A stretch of DNA of 64,000 nt from contig NZ_CP175511.1 in NCBI RefSeq assembly GCF_046058945.1, positions 1,984,001-2,048,000 on the forward strand. Reading direction: 5' to 3'. Source of the DNA: Brochothrix campestris (GTDB lineage: Bacteria > Bacillota > Bacilli > Lactobacillales > Listeriaceae). The position numbers and the translations under genes were made by a program. The notes beneath the pieces are model-generated. The model was not told the origin of the DNA. It did no database searches and was given only the letters and a program-made list of their open reading frames with translations. Below, in pieces: positions 62,893 through 64,000 of the stretch; the first letter of the stretch is position 1, and every line of letters begins with the position of its first letter.

Positions 62893-63677
62893 TCTTTTTC
62901 CTCCTCAATTAAACCGAAATGGATTAAAGCTTTCATGATGCCATCTGCTTTAAAATCAGCGGTCACATAATCCGCAGCTGCTATTAATGGCTCAACCGCA
63001 TTGCCCATTGCTACTGCGGTATCAACATAGTTGAACATTTCTAAATCGTTAATGCCATCACCGAACGCATAGGTTGGAATGTTCTCATACTGTTGTTTTT
63101 TGATAAACGCTTCAATACCGACAGCTTTTGATGAACCGTTGGGAACAACGTCATAGCCGTGGGGCGTATTTCTTAAAAACGTTAGTTGTGGAAACTGTGC
63201 TTCAAAGGCCGCATCTGCATGCTCACTCAAGAGCATTATGAGATAGATCTCCTTTGTTAAATACAACTGCGGATGACATTGTGGATACGAACTATGTAAC
63301 GATTCATAATTAACACGTGTCCAATGATCATCGCTTTTTTCTGCCGTGATTTCACTGTCACTGTAATAGGTTAAATTATAGTTCTTTTGCTGAGCCGCGA
63401 CTTTGAGCGCCTCGATGTCTGTTTGATGAAAGGGGTTAGTGTAGATTGAATTGCCCTGACTGACAACATATTGCCCGTTCATCGACACAATCGAATCGAT
63501 ACCTGTTTGTTGCAGGACACCTTCAATTTCATGCGTCGCACGTCCGGTTGCAATTACTGGCAAATAGCCATTGCGACGTAAACGTTCAATCGCAGCTAAG
63601 GAACTCGGCGCGATTTGGTTCGGACCTGTTAATAAAGTGCCATCTAAATCGAAAAAGATGATTGCTTTTGGATTCAT
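62880..63677 (-). CDS. Cof-type HAD superfamily hydrolase
   Basis: A 265-residue HAD IIB phosphatase. Motif I is FFDLDGTLLTGPN, motif II is IATGRATHEI, and motif IV is AFGDGINDLEMFNYV. It is the first gene of the HAD-HAD-unknown operon. AAAGGAGAGATAGCG precedes the ATG. The substrate is unknown. Confidence 0.9.
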   Translation of the reverse strand: MNPKAIIFFDLDGTLLTGPNQIAPSSLAAIERLRRNGYLPVIATGRATHEIEGVLQQTGIDSIVSMNGQYVVSQGNSIYTNPFHQTDIEALKVAAQQKNYNLTYYSDSEITAEKSDDHWTRVNYESLHSSYPQCHPQLYLTKEIYLIMLLSEHADAAFEAQFPQLTFLRNTPHGYDVVPNGSSKAVGIEAFIKKQQYENIPTYAFGDGINDLEMFNYVDTAVAMGNAVEPLIAAADYVTADFKADGIMKALIHFGLIEEEKECTN

Positions 63678-63823
63678 CGCTATCTCTCCTTTAATAAGGT
63701 TCTCTTTACTATTCTATCATGAAGCACTGTATTTGTAATTTCTTTATCTGCCAATGCTATTGTATAATAAAGAGAGAAAACATATCCACAAGTTATACAC
63801 TCATAGATTGGTAGGTGACGCTT

Positions 63824-64000
63824 TTGTTTTATTTCCTCATTCCAGGACTACTCTTTATTAGTTTTTTCTTTTTATTCAATGCAATCGATAATCGCCGTGT
63901 CAGCAACTCGTTATTTTTAACAATCGGACTATTCATTTTATTGTTAGGGTTTCTCGTCATGTGGGTTGAAGATGACATTAACGGTGATGCGCTTTATTAC
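63824..64000 (+). CDS. Membrane protein, 5' end only (cut by the window edge)
   Basis: A frame of 59 codons stays open to the window end from a TTG at 63824, with GGTAGGTGA upstream. The product begins with a hydrophobic segment (FYFLIPGLLFISFFFLF), a short charged loop with DNRR, and a second hydrophobic segment (LTIGLFILLLGFLVMW). It may be the N-terminus of a YdcF-like or similar membrane protein, but the fragment is too short to say. Confidence 0.6.
   Translation, partial: MFYFLIPGLLFISFFFLFNAIDNRRVSNSLFLTIGLFILLLGFLVMWVEDDINGDALYY

Overview
The window is from a low-GC Gram-positive bacterium (Bacillota). A SecA2 gene beside a p60/Iap-like LysM-NlpC/P60 cell-wall hydrolase, a beta-glucoside kinase of the type known from Listeria, and the coproporphyrin-type haem genes together suggest the family Listeriaceae, most likely a Brochothrix-like member. 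That placement is inference from gene content; no database comparison was run. Most of the window is core chromosome. I see no prophage, insertion sequence, CRISPR array or recognisable defence island.

Left part (1-14 kb): the 5' part of the c-di-AMP synthase gene cdaA, a five-tRNA cluster (Glu-Val-Tyr-Gln-Lys, minus strand), a GNAT acetyltransferase, a 2-hydroxyacid dehydrogenase, a TetR regulator translationally coupled to a MATE efflux pump with a visible promoter and operator, pyruvate oxidase, a pssA-psd-DJ-1 operon for phosphatidylethanolamine synthesis, an orphan LuxR-type regulator, a YceI protein, a Gfo/Idh oxidoreductase and CutC. Two tandem DUF915 lipoprotein hydrolase genes follow; the first has lost its start codon.

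Sugar region (14.9-22.3 kb): bglA-EIIB-EIIC-bglK forms a beta-glucoside/cellobiose operon with a good cre site. It is followed by an RpiR regulator, a second, nearly 90% identical EIIC gene and a second RpiR gene. No EIIA is present.

Middle (22.4-42.9 kb): a heterodimeric ABC exporter with one degenerate ATP site; secA2 divergent from the p60-like gene, which carries sixteen 18-bp repeats; a lactonase and a GNAT-like protein; a membrane-anchored thioredoxin; ywdI-ywdK-pta; the late haem genes (cgoX/hemY, cpfC/hemH, chdC/hemQ); a HAD phosphatase, a PdxK/ThiD kinase and a DUF420 protein; trhO; and a MarR-like regulator behind a structured intergenic region.

rRNA block (42.9-53.7 kb): two tandem rRNA operons on the minus strand, each with its own strong promoter and apparently identical 16S and 23S genes. 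The downstream operon ends in two 5S genes. There are no spacer tRNAs.

Right part (54-64 kb): an M20 peptidase, a haemolysin III-like protein, an RlmI-type methyltransferase, a PTS EIIC-like permease, an AI-2E family transporter, adenine deaminase, a small unknown gene next to a DnaA-box-like cluster, two overlapping Cof-type HAD phosphatases, and the start of a membrane protein cut by the window edge.
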